DNA of 64,000 nt. Source: Cyanoderma ruficeps (lineage: Eukaryota > Chordata > Aves > Passeriformes > Timaliidae). Under the pieces are notes generated by a model. It was given only the letters and a program-made list of their open reading frames with translations. It had not been told where the DNA came from and made no database searches. Location of the stretch: NCBI GenBank assembly GCA_008694505.1, contig VZDJ01000219.1:7977089-8041088 (forward strand), in the 5' to 3' direction. The position numbers and the translations under genes are program-made. Positions 28,401 to 39,340 of the stretch are shown here, one piece after another. Positions within the stretch are counted from its first letter, which is position 1. Every line of letters begins with the position of its first letter.

Positions 28401-29129
28401 CAACACAAAGCTTTATCACAGCCCAAAACTTCATATTGCACAGAGATTGTAACATCTATGAAAACCCAGAGAGTTTTTTTTGTTTTGCTTTATGTTCTTT
28501 AAAAACACAAACCACAAAATTTTGTGGAATCACCCCTTCCCAAGAGCATCCTCCTCTTCAAGAATTTCCTTGCTATTCCCCCATATCACCTGGGAAAATT
28601 GCTCATCCCTGATACTTTTTTCAGCAATTTCATGATATTCCAGGGGAATTTCTGACAGCAAAAAAGCATCAGCTCTTCTAGCTTTTCAGTTATTTGCTAT
28701 CCTGAATCCAAAACCACTCCAGCCTCTCGTTCAGCATTACAGCTGGCAGAGCTGTGTTTCTCACACCTTCTTTCCATGCTTTACAGGATGTGCTATTGCA
28801 CTGCTCTGACAGAACAGAAATGGCACTTTATGGCCACCCACAGCACTGATCATTCAACATCACATCGACTGTTCTGCATCAAAAACATTGAGGTTGCAAT
28901 GACGCCTTAAGATTTTAGCCTTCAGATTTTTCGAATCCCGTGCTGCACTGCTGCATGACACTGAACTCCGTGTGGGGTGTTGTTTACTGTCTTCACATTT
29001 TGGCCAGACAGGGCAGTTCCTCTGGGCCTGAGGCTCAGGGACACTCTGCTGCCTCAGATTCCAAAAAGTATGAACAAAAGTGGATTGGAGGGGAGAGAAC
29101 AGGGGGAACATGACTTCAATACCTGGAGT
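22461..29129. other. Unique non-coding stretch
   Basis: No gene or transposon was recognised. Simple sequence is limited to an (AAT)n run at 28108-28126 and a short CA-rich run near 27487. A small splice-flanked minus-strand segment at 27513-27549 is noted as a finding. The remaining open frames are short, overlapping and without recognisable motifs. Confidence 0.55.
28108..28126 (+). repeat. Short (AAT)n microsatellite
   Basis: Six AAT units plus one base lie in tandem without interruption. The array is short and probably only mildly polymorphic. No gene context is visible. Confidence 0.9.
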
Positions 29130-29334
29130 TGTGGTTGGAGGATTAACCCCTGATATGTAAGTGGGCCAAACTTATTTCTGTCTGAAAAACTTGTGAGCAT
29201 TGTCCAGCTTGGGTGTAGCCTCTGGGAGACTCCTGACTGCCCAAGGTGTCTCTACTGAAGGCCTTTAATAAATACCCACTTTATTCTCTTAACCTTGTCT
29301 GGCCTCTGTTCTGGGTAGTCACTCCAAGGCATCA
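29130..29334 (+). mobile_element. Short LTR-like element (solo LTR or LTR remnant)
   Basis: A segment of about 205 bases starts TGTGGTTGG and ends GGCATCA, giving the TG...CA termini of a retroviral LTR. A polyadenylation signal AATAAA lies at 29267-29272, about 60 bases before the right end, followed by a T- and GT-rich stretch (TTGTCTGGCCTCTGTT), as in an R-U5 region. I therefore read it as a solo LTR in plus orientation, possibly of an avian ERVK-like family. No direct target-site duplication is visible at the proposed ends, so either the ends are slightly wrong or the duplication has decayed. No internal retroviral sequence accompanies it. Confidence 0.55.
29267..29272 (+). promoter_or_regulatory. 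Polyadenylation signal within the LTR-like element
   Basis: A canonical AATAAA hexamer is followed within 40 bases by T- and GT-rich sequence. Its position relative to the proposed LTR end fits an R-region polyadenylation signal. Whether it is used is unknown. Confidence 0.5.
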
Positions 29335-29712
29335 GCAAAGAAAAACCACTTTGGACCCAGGATATTCAGGCACTTGAGTGAGGAGCTGGTGGTACAAGCA
29401 GCAGCAGCATGGACACAGCAGTGATTGTGTCTCTGCAGGATAGAAACTGCATGTTCAAAAGGTCTGTTTTTCATAAGCACCCCTACTGAAGCAAAGGAAA
29501 GATAATTGTCTGCGCCCTGCAAACACATTGCTGGTGTGCTGTGAACATCACCTGTGTCTCATGAGTCACACATGTCCCATCCACACATTTGTCCCCATGA
29601 CCACAGGACAAGAAATTGTCCACTCAACAAAGCCTGTGAAAGCACAGTGGTAATTACTTCTGTGGAAGTCCTGTTATCAAAATCCCTGATCAGTGCTGAC
29701 AAGGCATGAGCT

Positions 29713-29868
29713 GGAATCACAGAATGGTTTGGGCTGGAAAGGACCATTAAAGGTCACCCAGTCCAACCCCCTGCCATGGGCAGGGAAATCTTCCACTAGA
29801 TTAAGTTGTTCAGAGCCCAGTCCAAGCTGGCCTTGAATATTTCCAGGGATGGGCCATTCACTGCCTCA
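29713..29868 (-). mobile_element. CR1 retrotransposon, 3' fragment, minus orientation
   Basis: Read on plus, the copy begins GGAATCACAGAATGG, the reverse complement of the CR1 3' terminus, and continues through GGTCACCCAGTCCAACCCC, GCCATGGGCAGGGA and TTCCAGGGATGGG. Similarity stops near 29868, so only about 155 bases of the 3' end remain. It differs in several diagnostic positions from the copies at 22140 and 55284, suggesting another CR1 subfamily. It lies about 380 bases from the LTR-like element, making this a small repeat cluster. Confidence 0.93.
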
Positions 29869-32800
29869 AATGCGGTCTCTAAACAGACCTGTAGGGTTTT
29901 TAGCCACATGATTTTATCCTTTCTGGCCAAACCACTTTGGAGAGGGAGCCACACTCAGCCCAGCAGCTCAGGCTGGGTTTGGCATCTGCTGTTTCTTTCA
30001 GCAGACTCTGGCTGTCACCAATGCAGTAATTAGGCTGTCCTGGTAATGACAGGCACAAAATGCAGCATATTTAAGCTGACCGAGGTGGCCAGAAAGACCC
30101 CCTGCAGGGCCCCTCTGGAGAACTTGAGCTCTTCTGGTTGCCCAAAATGATTTTACAACACCCAATCTGATTAAAGAGATGTAAATGCAGCCTGACACCA
30201 CTGCCTGTGGCTCCCAGCAGACCCAGAGTCTGTGACTGATGGCACCAATGCCACTGCCCACATGTCAGAATTCAGCACGTATTACACCAAAATATTTTTA
30301 ATGACAAGCATCTAGTTAAGTAAGGGAAGTGTTTCATGGTCCTTATTACAGCCCAAGTCTTTGCCACCAGCAATGAGCTGGACATTTGCCCCTTTAAGTT
30401 CTGCCAAATGCCAGGGTTTCAGCCTGCCATGACAACCTAATTCAGTCCCAATCACCACCAGGCAGAGAGACTGGGGTATAATGCCATTTTTGGTTGGTTT
30501 GGAAAGAGCTTACAATCAAGCAAAAATCCCTCTTTCTTAACATTAGAAGAATTACTGCAGAGACAACCAGCAACAACAGCAGAGTACCTACGTCAAACCA
30601 TGTACCACAACTGTGATCAGCAGACTGAATGGTACAAGCCTCAGCTTCTCTTTAATTTTCTTTTTTTACCAATTAGGTTGATTAAAAACAGAAGGATGCA
30701 ATGACTAATTCCCAAAATAAGAGAAAAGGTTGGGTCAAAGTGACTTTGGCAGAAAAAAAAGCTGTTGGGGGACACAAAGACTTCAGCTCTGCAGCACTTG
30801 TGCTTATCAAGTTGTAAACTGTCATTTCAGATTTGGGCAAAACCACAACTTTCTAATTCAAAAGTTTTTACTTGCTCAAATGCTCAGAAGATATCATGGA
30901 AACTTCAGTGAAGGTGCCAGTTCAGAGAACAGTATCCACTCTTCCATGTTCACTCTGACCTATCAACAGTGCAGTTGTGTTATTTTTACTGACAAAAACA
31001 AATCCAAAAAAAGATCTACAGCACACAGAGAACCAGGTTTTCACATGGCTTTGTCCTCAATCTTCAACTATTCTTGTTCAAGAAGAATTTTTTTTTCTAT
31101 TTTCGTGCTTGTTGAGGGACAACTTTCAACTCTGGATTAAGAAAAAAGATCATTTACAAAGTCCAGTGTAGACTGTCCATTCAGCAAGTACCTTAAATGC
31201 CATAATATTATACCCTTACTGATCAGAGTTATTTTCCAAGACTTTTCATTATTTGCATGAAGAGTTTCCTTGAAGATTTCTTTAGCTTTAGTTACATGTG
31301 TCACTCCCAGCTTCTGTGTCAAAAAATGAACATATACTGATCAGTGAAACACACATCTCAAGGCCAGACATGAGGGACTTTGTACTTAATCAAGTATTAA
31401 TACATTTTCTGTGTTAACACAAAGTACTGGTGCAACCAGTTCCTCCTTTCTGATACTTCCATTTCCAACAGTGTACAGAAATAGCAACTTTTAAAAATAT
31501 GTGAGTCCAAGCAATGCATGTGAATGTAATTGCTGGGGCATTTTATGTGTTAAAAGGCTGTACTGCAAGATGATTGGTTTCTTATGGCTGAAACTGTCAT
31601 GTTCAGGCAACATTAAGCTCTGAGTTATGGTATTTAATCTGCAATGTGTCACAAGATCTAGATTAAAGAGGACAACTGCACATTCATTTCAAATCCTCCA
31701 AAAACTCTAAAGAAATACACCAAAGGCAACAAATTAGGGAATCTGGGTGTCTCCTTCCCTTTCCTGGCTACAAAATACCACTAACATGTAACTCATTCTG
31801 TTTGAGGAGTCAGAGGAGATGAAATACATAAGTCACTATGGGAATTTATTACCCAAAAGCAACAAGGGGAGGGATAACATTTTCCTCTCAGACCCCCACA
31901 GAAGTCTAGGGCTATGATACAGCTCTGGCTCCATTTGCCGAACTCCCAGGGAACATGAAATATCAACCAAAATCAGCTGAACAGGTTTGAAATACCAAAT
32001 TATCTTCTTAGCCATCAAATAAGCTCTTCAGTGAAAGCACTGCCCAGTACACCACAGGAAACCAGTTTCCACCCCATCCTAAACCAGGGATTAGAGCCAC
32101 CAGAGCTGTGTTTTATGGTCTGTTTCCAAGAGCAGCTTTGGTTCACAGCACTTGGTAACATAATATGAGGGTTTTTTTTAGGGAACAGCTACTTTCTTCA
32201 GACTTCTAGGCTGCATATGAACCCAAAGGACCAGATTAACACATCAATTAGTTTGTACAAACCAAAAACACTGAAAAATTTACTGAAACTAAAACCAAAA
32301 AGAAGCCAGAATTTGGGGATACACTACCAGTATCAATGCTGGGCTGATGTACAGTACAGGGAGAGATAGGCAAAGATCTGCATAATTGGCTTTTCCAATG
32401 GCTGGCTGTGCTCTGCATCTCTGTCAATCCCCATCACAGCCCAAGAAATGGCTTAATTAAAAAGCTCTGATTTCACTTAAATGAAGTATACACCGGCTTT
32501 CTTCTCAGGTTACCAATTTAAAGCTAAAACGCCTCATAAAAACGCTGCAAAGTCCAGAAGCGCCAAAAGCTGTAAGGAATGAGGGAAAGCAATTATCCAT
32601 CAGTTTATTTAAACTTGCTCACTGAAAATATTTAAGCAGGAATTTCACACAGAGATAAGCCACTCAGTAAGGCAGGAGGTTATGATAAAGATACGAGGTA
32701 TTACATGTGTGCACGCATAGGTTACAGCAGAGAGCATTAGGACTAGATGGCATTTCAAATTTAATTATTTCAATTGAAAATAGCTTTATTAAACAAATTT

Positions 32801-35295
32801 TGCAAAGGACTAAAGTTTTCCACTCAAAGCCCAAAGGCAGTTCTCCTTGTAAAACTTTCAGTGACATTAAGTCGCAGTTATGAGCACCAGAAAATAAGAA
32901 AACACAAACCAGGTTTTAGAGAACCCATTGGTTGAAGGAGGGAAAACAAACTCATGGCAAAATTTATTCACAATTATTTTTACTTAAAAAGCAGAATGCT
33001 TCTGAACATATGGGCATCTGCAATTCCAACTGGGAGAAGGGAAACCTCTGCGCTAGATAGTCCACACATAATGAAATACGATCCCTTCCTCAAAGGCCTG
33101 ACAATCAGGGCTAAATCCAGAGAGCCAGGCAGGCCAGAAAAACTCAAAATAACTCACTCCCAGCCAAGATTTTGAAATATGGAGAAAGAACAGAAAACAT
33201 TAACATAATTAACACGTTGCATTAAGTAAAGACGAAGTTAAAGGTTCTTATAAAAGAAAGACAGTATCACAGCAATGTCATCAAAGCATTTAGGAAAGAA
33301 ACTAATGTCTCAAAATAATTATTAATTCCCCCTCAAATTTTATCTTTGTAATTAATATTCTGCAATTTCCTTCTGAAACAGCAAGCAGGAACCAGCCATT
33401 CCCCACAGCTCTCCTTCCCTCCCTCATTTTTCTTCTTTCGGGAGAAAAATATGATGGGAAAAAAATGCTTCTAAGGAAAGCAGAGCAATGTTTTCACATG
33501 CATTTCTCTGCAGTTATTCCCCTTCTCCCAACATTACAGTGTAATTTCCTCTCCAAGGTATTCTTTATCGCTGCGGATTAAAGGCACATTTTGTGGCTGT
33601 TTGATTTGGCCTCTGCTCAGATAAACAAGTAAACTTCAGGAACGCAGAAGTCGACAATCAAGATCAGTTGAGCTGACAGCAACCAGATAAAAAGAAGCAG
33701 GTCAGGGTCTGCTTTGCCTCATTTTTCTTACACATCCCCTTATCCTGCTACAGACAGGCCTCTGGGAGGAATTATTGCTCACTTTCACAAAACTACGAGG
33801 AAGCGCCGGAGGAAGCGCGGGGAGAAGCACAGGCTGATCCTGATGCAGGGTGCACCTGTGTCCTGTGCCTTGACTTTTCCATCACTTCCACAGTCACCCA
33901 GCTCAACCTCCACTGCCTGCTGTATCACGGTGAACCAGACATCCTGACGTGTTACAAGTCAAAATTTCAGGAAATAGCTGAAAACCACCCCAGAGCAACC
34001 CTACAACAGGACGCTGGGGCAGCCAAAATCAGCAGCATCCATTCTGTGTTGAATAAACTTGCTTCTTTTTAGCCCAAAAAAGGGCCAAGGAGACACACAG
34101 TTGGTTTCAACCCAGTTATTTAGCACAAATAAAAAGCTGCTAAAAGCTCAAAGTTCTGCAAATTTGATCAGCTCTAGAGGATTAAACTTCCTGCCTCTCC
34201 AAAGACAAGGATGGCAAGACGCCCATTCAGGAAGTTTGCCAAAAGGTATTCTAGGGCCATTTTCTAAATTTGCTCATTCATAGTTTTTGTTATTTCTTTT
34301 GGCTTTTGAGTTTGGGGTCGTTTTGTTTTTTAATTAACTGTTCAAAAAACAGGGCCAGCAAAAAACCTTAATTTTTGCCTAAAAAACTCCCAAACAATAA
34401 CTGAAGTTCCTATAGCAAGAAGTTCAGAAGAGGCATTCATTGTGTTCTGCACTGGGAGTTTTATTGATGGTTAAAGATATGTTCAGTTCAGCAGAGCTAA
34501 GGAAACACAATATTCATAAAAGAAAACAGATCCAAGCTAAGAAAACAAAGCCCATGAATTTGCACCTGTTGTCATAAATAGTTTAACTGAGGTAGTTTGA
34601 GCATAGAAAGTGGAGAAGAGTTTTTGAAAAGGAAACAAGAAATCTTGGTTCTCAGTGGATTTAGAGAGTCTCTCACCTGGTTGGGCCATATCAGAAGGGG
34701 AAGATGAGAAATTCAGGAAAGCAGAAAGAAATAGAGCTCTAAGAAATAAAGATCTTGTTTTTATTATGGGATTATTTCTCTGAAAGAGTGGGCCAAGAGT
34801 AACAGAAGAGCAGTTTAGAAGCAAGTCCTTTTCAGACCAGAAGGAGCTTACAGTTTTCCCTGCTGGACCATGAAAGATTTATGTGAAGTGCAGGGTTGAG
34901 CTCTCAGCTCGTGGCAAATCTTAACAACTCCAAAAGGTAGGTTTTGCAGGAGGCTGCCCACCAGCCTTTTAGAGACCTCAGCACAGAGGGCAGCTCCTGC
35001 TCTCTGCCCATGTGCTGCTGGTAGATTCAGCAAACGGGGGGATTTGGTGTTAAAGTACACTCAAGAACAATGTGACTCCTTCAGCCCAACCACAAAAATT
35101 AATGTCCAGTAATTGTACTTTCAAGGCACTTCAAACACACCGGTGTTGCCCATATTGGGGCAGGATGCCATAATGAACTCAAATCTCACAGCTCTTCCCA
35201 CCGTCCCCCTACAAGTGTGCATTAGGAGGAAACACAAGGGAACAAAATAAACCCCCATGGTCTGAGTCCCAGGCATCTGCCCTGCTGGAGCTCAC

Positions 35296-35370
35296 CTTGG
35301 GGAAAGAGAGAAAGGTGGATGGGCCACGACAAGTCAGGAGACAACCAAAGAGCTTCACTAATTCAGGCAG
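35296..35370 (-). other. Candidate internal exon, minus strand
   Basis: On the minus strand a pyrimidine-rich acceptor ending TTTTCTCTGGCAACAG is followed by 75 bases and a strong donor, CCCCAAG|GTGAGC. The segment is exactly 25 codons and open only in the frame that starts at the first base; the other two frames stop quickly. The peptide begins LPELVKLFGCLLTC. Good splice consensus at both ends and a 0-0 phase are what a real cassette exon would show, but such pseudo-exons also occur by chance in introns. I do not recognise a protein family. Confidence 0.27.
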
Positions 35371-36970
35371 CTGTTGCCAGAGAAAAGACCAATAGAGAGC
35401 TGGGGTTACAGGCTGAGAAAGAAACTGTCTGCTTGAAGGAACAGAATCCAGTCAGAAAGAAAAGATAATTATAGGAGCAGTTGGATGGATCTCAATTTAC
35501 TCTTTAAAATAGCTTCCATGGATGGTACCTTGAACTGAAGTTGGGGAAGGATGAGTCAGTGTGTTTTAATACTTCCATTAGTCTGTCCAAATGGATGTAG
35601 TGGAAACCCAGAACTGAGTTTTGGTCTCCAGTAAATCTGAACATGCATTAGTTTGGCAAAAGAGCACATTTCATTTCGCTTCACAAGTTTTCAAAAAAAA
35701 AAAAAAATCACTTCTTTTGAAACCAGAAAATAATAAAGTGAACAAGAAATACACAAGCAGCATGACGCTCATTTATTCTTTTATATAGCCCAGAAGGAAT
35801 GTAATTTGAAATGTGAACTTTGGCAATTCATCACACAGTCTTTCAGACTGAAAAATTTTCAAAGAAGAAACTAAAATGAGCAAGACATTTAACATTGAGA
35901 AGTGCCTATCACAAACACCAGAACCATCCAACATAAGGAAATTTGCCTTAAATGCACCAAGCTCAACTAATCTCTGGCACAACTCTCCAACTTTGAGACA
36001 GACAAATCTGGCCTGCTCCTCTGAACACATCCGTGGAATAGTATTTATATCATCACATCCTAAAATCAGCAGATTTATACAGAGGAGGATTTTTAACGAA
36101 AATATTTAAAGACTGCAGGTGACAGAGCAATTTAAACTTGCTGGATAGGTCACAGCCACCCAAAACTTGCACAAGAGTTAATGTGACTGCTGTGTTCAAC
36201 GCTCCTTTGTTGGATAATACAGAGGATTTGTAGTAAATATCTACACATGGGTTCTATTTCTGAGCCCACTTTTGCTAATATAGCAATCTGTTGTACACAA
36301 ATAGAAGTTTCAGACCAGTGATTTTCACCTGGGACAATGGGAGTCATCCTGGACAAATATCCCCTGAACCAGGAGAACACCACGAGCATCCCAAGCCAGA
36401 GCTGCTTCAGACGGGATAAAATGTGGCAAATCATTGCATAAATCTGTTTTATGCTCCCACTGATGGAGGAGCAGAGGTTTTTCCATAGGCTGCATTGAAG
36501 GAACCAGCAAGCCCATTCACTGCTTCCACTTAAAATTAATAGGCAACCTAGCCCTCCCTTATCTAGGCAGTAATTATTTCCTAATACGGGCAGGGAAGTC
36601 ATGCCAATTTTGCCCTCTGGGCCTCACAAAGCACACAGCCTAATTCACATTATCTGAGAGCAGCCAAGCCAAAAACTTTTTAGAGGCAGAGATATTCTTA
36701 TATCTGCTCTCATTAAGCAATTTCCTGTGGTATTTACTGAGTGGCTACAGTCTGCCAGCATGCCTGGCAGCCAGACCCCTCCCAGCCCCACAAGTTTTTA
36801 AAGGTGTATTATTAGTAGTAGTAGCAATGGGGTTTTAGTGACTAACAGTGATGCTCAAACAGCTGAGAAGTCTGGACAAGTACAACCTGACTGTTGCCAG
36901 AATTATTCCTGCTGCTGGCTCTGCAGAAATCTAATGGAATCCTACGCTCATCTGCCCCACTACAAAAAAA

Positions 36971-36999
36971 CCCCCAAAAAATCCCCCCAAACCCCCCCC
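36971..36999 (-). repeat. C-tract cluster, G-quadruplex-prone on the minus strand
   Basis: Three C-runs of 5, 6 and 8 bases are separated by A-rich spacers. On the minus strand this gives G8, G6 and G5 runs joined by short T-rich loops. The G8 run can supply two tracts, so an intramolecular four-tract quadruplex is possible. If the minus strand is transcribed, it would lie in the RNA. Confidence 0.6.
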
Positions 37000-38598
37000 A
37001 AAATTCTTTTAAATCTCCAACAAAAGTAACCTGCTAGAAAACTATGAGAATGAGTGTCAGACTTATGTCAAGCAAACAAGTTCCTATTTCTCCTGTTACT
37101 TGCCAAGTGTACTAATCCCAACTAAGCTTTCTGGACTCCTGCAATCACCAACCCAACTTATTTTACACCTTATCCATAATTTATCTGCAAATTTTGGATA
37201 CAGCCATACCCTTGCATGTTGGCTGGGGTGGTAATATTTGACTCCAATATCATCCTCTGGAAAAATAAGAAAAAAGAGACAGAAGTGACTGGAAACCTTC
37301 ATATTTTACAAATTTCTGACATTTTAGGTTCTTATTTCCATTAAAAAATAGGGGGGTTTGCTTTGCTACTGTAAACATGGACATCTATCTGAATTTCTCC
37401 TGCAATTAAACAAAGCAACTGAGAGGGTTAATTAAACATTACAGCACGGAAACTGCCAAGCATGCATTGATGTAAGGGAGGAAACAAACAGATATCCCAA
37501 GATAAGCACAAGTTGGGTTGAATTAAATTTAAGGCAAGTTGTCACTTGGTGACAGGCCCTGCAAGGGGATTGGATTCATAAATGCCTCATGAAAATGGGA
37601 AAATTCGAGCCGAGCTTGCAAGATAGCTCCAGTGGACTGTTTTTCACCACTACAAATTATCATCATTTTCTCCAATTTCTCTACAAAACATGTATTTTCT
37701 TTCTCTTTTACAGACCAACATCATCACTGTAGCTGGTGCTGTTATACACTCCAGTTTGCTGCCAGAAGTGGTACAGAGGACACCCTTCAGATAAGGGCTT
37801 ATTTTTTATATCCTAAGAGAAAAAAGCAAAAGCATTTTCTCCATATTAAGTGGTCTTAAAGATGGGATTTCAACTGCTCTGGAAGCATTTATATAATTGA
37901 ATTATAATTTGCTTCATTTAGGCTTGTGGTCTCTTGTGTGCTGTGTCCAGTGCACAAATCAGGCATTTTGTACAATTCAATTACACATGTAGTCAGGAAC
38001 CTTTTAATCTTGTATTAGGTTTCATAATTGATTCCTGCTGTCAGCATTCAGTCTCTGAATTTGGTGAGTCCCCTCAAATTGTATGCAAAGTCTAATGGTG
38101 AGTTATTTCAGATGTTTATAAGTTTAAAAATATATATATAATTAAGTGTAATACATAGGTTAAGGCAGATTCTAAGGACCTAAGATCATAATTACAATAG
38201 TGGGCATAAGTCTCTCCATGTGTGCAGAGTAGGAGTATTCAACAGAGCAGCAGCAATTTGTACTCGTGTTTCTTTCTTTAATATTTTGGCTCTGAGTTTT
38301 CCTTGGAAAAAGAATGTATACACACTATTAAGCTACAAGGCAAAGTAGTACAGTGTAATTGGTCCTCTCCTACTAGAAAACAGAATATTTGTATTTTTAG
38401 AAACTGGAAAAAACTCACAGTAGTACATCTGCTAAACAAACATGTTAAAATTCTTGCCTAAAGTAATGGAAAATGTCACGCTCTGCTGATAGAGCAGCAC
38501 GGGCAACAAGCTCCTTTAAAAACTGAAACCAGGTGTTACCATGCTGGATTTTAGGAAGACTAAGCCCTTCCCAGATTAATTTACAGAATCTGAGTGAA

Positions 38599-38706
38599 TC
38601 ATAAGAGTATTTTTCCAGAGAATCCCCATTTCCCCTGTTCTTTGGTCCGCTCAGGCAGCATGGAAGAGTTCACTTCCCACAGAAGCTTGTTCCTTTTCAA
38701 AACCAT
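38599..38706 (-). other. Candidate terminal coding exon, minus strand
   Basis: The minus strand carries an excellent acceptor, AATTTCTGATTTTCAG, at 38707-38708 and upstream. It is followed by an open frame of 35 codons starting MVLKRNKLLWEV and ending with TGA at 38599-38601. It would be in frame (0-0) with the candidate exon at 38800-38853, across a 93-base intron whose donor is GTAGGT. An intron this short is unusual but allowed in birds. No clear polyadenylation signal was established downstream. I do not recognise the protein; an unannotated 3' end of a larger gene or a chance splice pair are both possible. Confidence 0.28.
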
Positions 38707-38799
38707 CTGAAAATCAGAAATTGTGTTAATCAAAGTGTTTTTATACAATTAGAATAGCTTCAACAACCAAAAACAAGGCCAGGGTTTTGAATTACCTAC

Positions 38800-38853
38800 C
38801 AATTCTTCCACGGACTTTGCTGATGTGTAGGTTTTTGCAGAAATCTTACCTTC
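38800..38853 (-). other. Candidate 18-codon exon, minus strand
   Basis: A T-rich acceptor, GGTTTTTTTAATAG, is followed by 54 bases open in frame and then by the donor ATTG|GTAGGT. The encoded peptide is EGKISAKTYTSAKSVEEL, charged and compositionally protein-like. Its phase is 0-0 and its reading frame continues directly into the candidate exon at 38599-38706. A true gene would need matching exons at higher coordinates on this strand; 51648-51704 is the best such candidate. Gene identity is unknown. Confidence 0.3.
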
Positions 38854-39027
38854 CTATTAAAAAAACCTTCTTGTAAGAAAAGACTGTTTTTAAGTGATTA
38901 AAATATCCTAAATGCATACCAAAAATATGTGAATAGCTCTATAGTACCAAAGCTTCCCAGGACTATTCTCCTAGTCTTTGGGTTGCAGATTCAGCAGAGC
39001 AGATCCAACTTTGCTCAGAATTATACC

Positions 39028-39340
39028 TAGAATCATTATTATTGAGGTTGGAAAAGTCCTCTAAGATCAGAGTCCATCCACTAACCCAGCACTGCGAGAT
39101 CCACCACTAAACCATGGCCCCATGTGCCACATCTATGTCTTCAGAACACCTCCAGAGATGGGGACTCCACCACTCCCTGGGCATGATGGCCCTTCCAGTG
39201 AAGAAATGTTTCCTAGTATCCAGTCTGAACCTCCTCTGGAACAACTTGAGGCCATTTCCTCTCATCTTGCTCCAGCACCTTTTGTGTTTTTTGCAGTGAG
39301 GAGCCCAAAAATGAAGACAGGATTTAAGGTGTAGCCTAAT
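39028..39340 (-). mobile_element. Older CR1 retrotransposon, 3' fragment, minus orientation
   Basis: Read on plus, the copy begins TAGAATCATTATTATTGAGG, then GTTGGAAAAGTCCTCTAAGA, CTAAACCATGGCCC, ACACCTCCAGAGATGGGGAC and AACTTGAGGCCATTTCCTCT, and ends in a GTGAGGAGCCCAAAAATGAAG block. This is the reverse complement of the CR1 3' region. It covers about 313 bases, more than the minus copy at 29713, and is more diverged and of a different subfamily from those at 22140 and 55284. No coding potential remains. Confidence 0.93.

Larger units (their letters stand above)
29869..39027. other. Unique stretch with minus-strand exon candidates
   Basis: No complete gene and no transposon was recognised. 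This stretch holds several minus-strand segments bounded by plausible splice sites (35296-35370, 36329-36489, 37100-37256, 38599-38706, 38800-38853). It also holds a C-tract cluster at 36971-36999 and a 15-base A-run at 35693-35707. The AT-rich part at about 33190-33660 contains several TAATTA-like and homeodomain-type motifs and may be conserved non-coding DNA, which cannot be judged from one sequence. Confidence 0.5.

Noticed and set aside
28925..28950. TTCGAATCCCG resembling a tRNA T-loop
   Set aside because: No flanking stem, anticodon arm or acceptor pairing could be built.
34585..34610. let-7-like TGAGGTAGTTTGAGC
   Set aside because: Only the first nine bases match the let-7 family; the rest differs and no foldback partner arm was seen.
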